From Saprospiraceae bacterium (GTDB lineage Bacteria; Bacteroidota; Bacteroidia; Chitinophagales; Saprospiraceae), in NCBI GenBank assembly GCA_020852155.1, contig JADZBJ010000461.1, forward strand, positions 1 through 17,805: a DNA stretch of 17,805 nucleotides. Direction: 5' to 3'. A program made the position numbers and the translations under genes. The notes under the pieces are model-generated. The model searched no databases. It worked only from the letters and a program-made list of their open reading frames with translations, and was not told the origin of the DNA. Below are positions 14,749-17,805 of the stretch, piece by piece. How positions within the stretch are numbered: position 1 is the first letter of the stretch; the number at the start of each line of letters is the position of its first letter.

Positions 14749-16221
14749 ATGACCATGATGGTTCGTAAATTACTTTTTGCTTTTGCTTTCATCGCTTCTG
14801 CGGTGGCCGTTTTCGCTCAGGCGGAAGGCACAGGTTATCGCTCCTTCACGCCCAAAGATTCATGGGAAGTAGGTGTTGATCTGGGTCTGCCTTTTATCGC
14901 AGGCGATATTGATTCCAAAATCCCGGGCTTCGGCGCTGGTTTGCACGTGCGTAAAGCACTCGACCACGTATTCTCTGTTCGCGTGAATGGTCAGTACGGT
15001 CAGGCTAAAAACGAAAATGCAGACAGCAACCCACTGCGTTCATCTGAAACTACCTGGATCTCTGGTTCAGGCCAGGTTGTGATCGCACTGAACAACATCC
15101 GTTTTGACAAACCCAACCGCAAAGTACTGTTCAACCTGTTCGGCGGTCTGGGCGTTGCCAACTACGACGCTACAGCTAAAAACGTATTGCGCTCTGACGC
15201 TACTGTTGGCGAACGCACTGAAAGCGGTACCAATGCAATGGCTGAAATCGGTGCTGGTCTGGCTTTCCGCATCAGCCCACGTTTTAACCTCGGTCTGGAG
15301 TACACTGTATCTCAACTGTTGGGTGGCAAAAGCGACTTGCTGGATGCCGACAACAACATCGGTGTAGCTTCTACGACTTTCCGCGACTACTACCACTACC
15401 CACACCTGTCGCTGAACTTCAACCTGGGTGGCAAAAACGCTGACGGCAGCATGCGCAGCGAGCCGCTGTACTGGGCTAACCCACTGGCTAAAGCTGGTGA
15501 GGCTATCACAGCACTCGAAGCACGTCCGATCTATGACCCAACCGACAACGACGGCGACGGCATCATCAATGACATTGATGACGAAGACGACACTCCTGCA
15601 GGCGCTCGCGTTGACTCAAAAGGTCGCGCTCTCGACAGCGACATGGACAAAGTGCTTGACTACAAAGACAAAGAGCCTTTCTCTCCTCCAGGTTACAAAG
15701 TTGACGCTAACGGTGTAGCGATGGTTCCAAAGCCAATCACTGAAGAAGACGTTAACCGTATCGTTGACGCCAAGATCGCAGCCATCAAATTCCCAACGCC
15801 AACCAACGAGTGGTTCCTGCCAATGATTCAGTTCAATGACAACCGCTTCGACATTCGCGCTGGCGAACTGGAAAAACTGTATCAGGTAGCATCTGTGCTG
15901 AAAAGCCAGCCTGGCCTGAAAGTAGTTGCAGTAGGTCACACTGACGCTCGCGGCTCTGAAGGTTACAACAACGTACTGTCTTACAACCGCGCTAATGCAG
16001 CGATCAATGCCCTGGTTAGCCAGTTTGGCGTTTCTCGCGATCGCCTGATCCTGAACTGGACTGGCGAAGGCACCCAGTTGGAGCAAACTAAAGGCTCTAG
16101 CGTTGTAAACCGTCGCGTTGAATTCCGCGTGGCTAAAGGCGAAACTGAAATGGCTCGTCCTGACGGCCCTGACGCTGGCAAAGGCGGCAATTTCAAAGGC
16201 AACACAGGCGCAGGATATTAA
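14749..16221 (+). CDS. OmpA-family outer-membrane protein with acidic calcium-type repeats
   Basis: Predicted abundant envelope protein of 490 residues linking the outer membrane to peptidoglycan. A signal peptide ends near FAQA (21-25). Residues about 36-230 form an eight-strand-like beta-barrel region (alternating residues, GAGLAF, LGLEYTV, HLSLNFNLGG). Residues about 263-322 hold Asp-rich thrombospondin type 3-like repeats (DPTDNDGDGIINDIDDEDD, DSDMDKVLDYKDKEP), likely calcium-binding. Residues about 355-465 are the OmpA C-terminal domain: GHTDARGSEGYNNVLSYNRA with Asp399 and Arg414 as the diaminopimelate-binding pair, then NRRVEFRV. The tail is Gly/Lys-rich. Codon choice is visibly more uniform (GCT, CGT, CTG, GGT, AAC) than in neighbouring genes, as expected for high expression. 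The ATG triplets at 14749, 14755 and 14758 are all possible starts. A perfect terminator follows. The 107-base leader shows no convincing -33/-7 pair. Confidence 0.95.
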   Translation: MTMMVRKLLFAFAFIASAVAVFAQAEGTGYRSFTPKDSWEVGVDLGLPFIAGDIDSKIPGFGAGLHVRKALDHVFSVRVNGQYGQAKNENADSNPLRSSETTWISGSGQVVIALNNIRFDKPNRKVLFNLFGGLGVANYDATAKNVLRSDATVGERTESGTNAMAEIGAGLAFRISPRFNLGLEYTVSQLLGGKSDLLDADNNIGVASTTFRDYYHYPHLSLNFNLGGKNADGSMRSEPLYWANPLAKAGEAITALEARPIYDPTDNDGDGIINDIDDEDDTPAGARVDSKGRALDSDMDKVLDYKDKEPFSPPGYKVDANGVAMVPKPITEEDVNRIVDAKIAAIKFPTPTNEWFLPMIQFNDNRFDIRAGELEKLYQVASVLKSQPGLKVVAVGHTDARGSEGYNNVLSYNRANAAINALVSQFGVSRDRLILNWTGEGTQLEQTKGSSVVNRRVEFRVAKGETEMARPDGPDAGKGGNFKGNTGAGY

Positions 16222-16277
16222 TCCTGATGTGACTGAAAGATTCAGCGGGTTAAAATACCCTGCTTGAATCTAATACA

Positions 16278-16325
16278 AGCGAAGAGCGCTGTGCCCGAAC
16301 AGGGTGCAGCGCTCTTCGCTTTTTG
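16278..16325 (+). terminator. Rho-independent terminator of the OmpA gene
   Basis: A perfect 14-bp stem (AGCGAAGAGCGCTG at 16278-16291 with its complement at 16307-16320) encloses a 15-base loop that itself has a short CCC/GGG pairing. Its last base opens a TTTTT run (16320-16324). It lies 57 bases after the OmpA stop. A weaker hairpin (ATTCAGCGGGT against ACCCTGCTTGAAT, 16241-16269) lies just before it. Confidence 0.92.
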
Positions 16326-16397
16326 GTATTTATGCCCAAAAATAGCATAACGAAATTTTGCCATTCACAAACGGGCAGTAACGAGCGTAATGCCTGT

Positions 16398-17786
16398 ATG
16401 AAAACCAACACCACACCCTTCGTCGCCCGCTCAGGAATCCTTGCTTATTCGGGCTTCCTGATGCTCTCCATCTTGTTTTACAAGGAGCGCACTGCATTTC
16501 TTGATATTTCCTACCACCTGTTTTGCCTGCTGCGCGATGGTGATTACGCCATTCAGAACGACCGTTTTGTAGCAGCGATCACACAGACATTTCCCTTGAC
16601 GGGCGCACGCCTCGGATGGTCATTGCAACACATTGCCATGGCTTATTCAGCCGGTTTTGCACTGCTCTATGCCGGGGCTTTTTTCGTGATTTTAAAAGGC
16701 TTGAAAAATGAGCGCATGGCACTGGCCTTCCTGCTGTTTAACGTCCTGATGACGACCCACACCTTTTACTGGATGCAGTCAGAATTGCCACAGGGCGCGG
16801 TTATGTTATTCATTTTCATGGCCATGCTTGATAATGCGCTTGGCGATGAAAATCCAAATGAAATGTACGGCCTGCTGGCGGGTATTTTATTGTTTGTCAT
16901 CAGTTTCGCGCACCCGTTACTGCTGTTTGCAATGTTGTACGGATTCCTGTTTATGGGTTTGAGTCATCCGGAAAAATGGCGTAGTGTCGTCGCATCTGCA
17001 CTGGCTTTTATGTTTTTTTATGGGGTAAAAAGGGCGTTTTTCAAAACAGGTTACGACACCCAGGCAATGGAAGAGGTGCAACGTTTTTTAGAAGGAAATG
17101 GCGTGAATTACTGGCAACTGAAATCCGTTAAAAACTTCTGGAGCTACCTGTTTCATGACTATTATTTCCTGCTGATTGCGCTGGTAATCATGACGGCGTT
17201 TTATGTAAACCGCCGCCGCTGGGCCAAACTGCTGCTGATGTATGTCTTTACCATGGGTTATGCAGCGCTGGTAAACATCAATTATCCCAATGGCGCGGAG
17301 CAGTTTTATCTTGAAAATCAATACCTACTGCTGGCTGTGTTTATTGGCTCGCCAATAGCCATAGATTTTTGGCCGGAAGTTTCGCTGCGCCGTTATACCA
17401 TGCCGCTTCTGATGTTGAGCGTACTGCTCGGTCTGACAAGGGTGTACTTTCAACACCATACCTATACCACACGACTAAACTGGCTACGCACAACAATGGC
17501 CAATACGGCTGATTTACCCAACAAAAAATTAGTTATACCTGCGGCCTCTGTACCTCACGACACCCTCCTGATGACCTGGGGCAGCGCCTATGAATTCTGG
17601 TTGCTGTCAACCATCGAACAAGGCGAAAGCCGCTCCATTATCATCGAAGAAACCATGGGTGAGTTTGACTGGGCCATGCCCAACGGCAAGGCTTTTATCA
17701 CGAAATGGGGCGCATACGACTACGCCAAACTCGATGCGCGGTATTTTATTTTTAAAGATGAAATGCCGTATGTGAAAAAGCGGTAA
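16398..17786 (+). CDS. Polytopic membrane protein, unknown function
   Basis: A 462-residue integral membrane protein with about ten hydrophobic helices between residues 12 and 370, followed by a soluble C-terminal part of about 85 residues. The first periplasmic loop carries ERTAFLDISYHLFCLL (30-45) with Asp36 just after the first helix, the position where GT-C glycosyltransferases keep a catalytic acid. This gives a tentative link to that fold; I do not recognise a specific family. The tail includes VIPAASVPHDTLLMTWGSAY and IIIEETMGEFDW, without known motifs. The frame is open back to 16323, but that start lies in the OmpA terminator and adds a polar extension, so ATG 16398 is preferred; no clear ribosome-binding site or consensus promoter is seen. 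It is complete, ending 19 bases before the window edge. General topology resembles the interrupted gene at 10494, without obvious sequence identity. Confidence 0.75.
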   Translation: MKTNTTPFVARSGILAYSGFLMLSILFYKERTAFLDISYHLFCLLRDGDYAIQNDRFVAAITQTFPLTGARLGWSLQHIAMAYSAGFALLYAGAFFVILKGLKNERMALAFLLFNVLMTTHTFYWMQSELPQGAVMLFIFMAMLDNALGDENPNEMYGLLAGILLFVISFAHPLLLFAMLYGFLFMGLSHPEKWRSVVASALAFMFFYGVKRAFFKTGYDTQAMEEVQRFLEGNGVNYWQLKSVKNFWSYLFHDYYFLLIALVIMTAFYVNRRRWAKLLLMYVFTMGYAALVNINYPNGAEQFYLENQYLLLAVFIGSPIAIDFWPEVSLRRYTMPLLMLSVLLGLTRVYFQHHTYTTRLNWLRTTMANTADLPNKKLVIPAASVPHDTLLMTWGSAYEFWLLSTIEQGESRSIIIEETMGEFDWAMPNGKAFITKWGAYDYAKLDARYFIFKDEMPYVKKR

Positions 17787-17805
17787 AAATCGGGAAAGGG
17801 CGGAA

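Noticed and set aside
16353..16360. -7 box for the last membrane protein (AAATTTTG)
   Set aside because: One mismatch in the key TA pair and no -33 element, so not distinguishable from AT-rich background.

Overview
The window looks like a chromosomal segment of a Bacteroidota bacterium, most likely from the Saprospiria or a nearby group. The main reasons are a secreted subtilase with a type IX secretion C-terminal sorting domain, a DUF4105/Lnb-type lipoprotein N-acyltransferase, an OmpA protein with acidic calcium-type repeats, several TAnnTTTG -7 promoter boxes, and start codons without clear Shine-Dalgarno sequences. No rRNA, tRNA, phage gene, transposase or CRISPR array was seen. Placement below phylum is inference.

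Layout. A promoter at the extreme left fires out of the window. Then come: a soluble AAA+ ATPase fused to an FtsH-type M41 peptidase (123-2054, +); a large nested palindrome; a type IX-secreted S8 protease (2385-4136, -); a 140-bp palindromic repeat; a small lysine-rich protein with its own promoter and terminator (4452-4610, -); a probable two-gene unit of an exported M14 zinc carboxypeptidase and an Lnb-like acyltransferase (4945-8691, +); pyruvate kinase (8758-10251, -); a repeat-rich divergent region; a polytopic membrane protein interrupted by an in-frame TGA (10494-11708, +); an alternating GC-rich repeat array; a TolC-type outer-membrane efflux protein (12020-13357, +); a Glu/Leu/Phe/Val dehydrogenase homologue (13406-14641, +); a highly expressed-looking OmpA protein (14749-16221, +) with a strong terminator; and a second polytopic membrane protein (16398-17786, +).

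The genes do not form one pathway. Most are housekeeping or envelope functions in small transcription units. The shared theme is the cell envelope: secretion (T9SS cargo, TolC), lipoprotein maturation (Lnb), envelope anchoring (OmpA), exported peptidases and two membrane proteins.

Two things stand out. First, the AAA+/M41 fusion pairs an HSP100 (ClpB-like) motor with an FtsH-class protease domain and has no membrane anchor. Second, nearly every junction that is not an operon carries its own dialect of short AACC/TTCAAC words, usually facing a reverse-complement GGTT/GTTGAA run, and often starting on or right after a stop codon. One of these junctions also holds a strict A-B-A-B-A-B-A alternation of two GC-rich words. 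These intergenic arrays are the best candidates for something undescribed.
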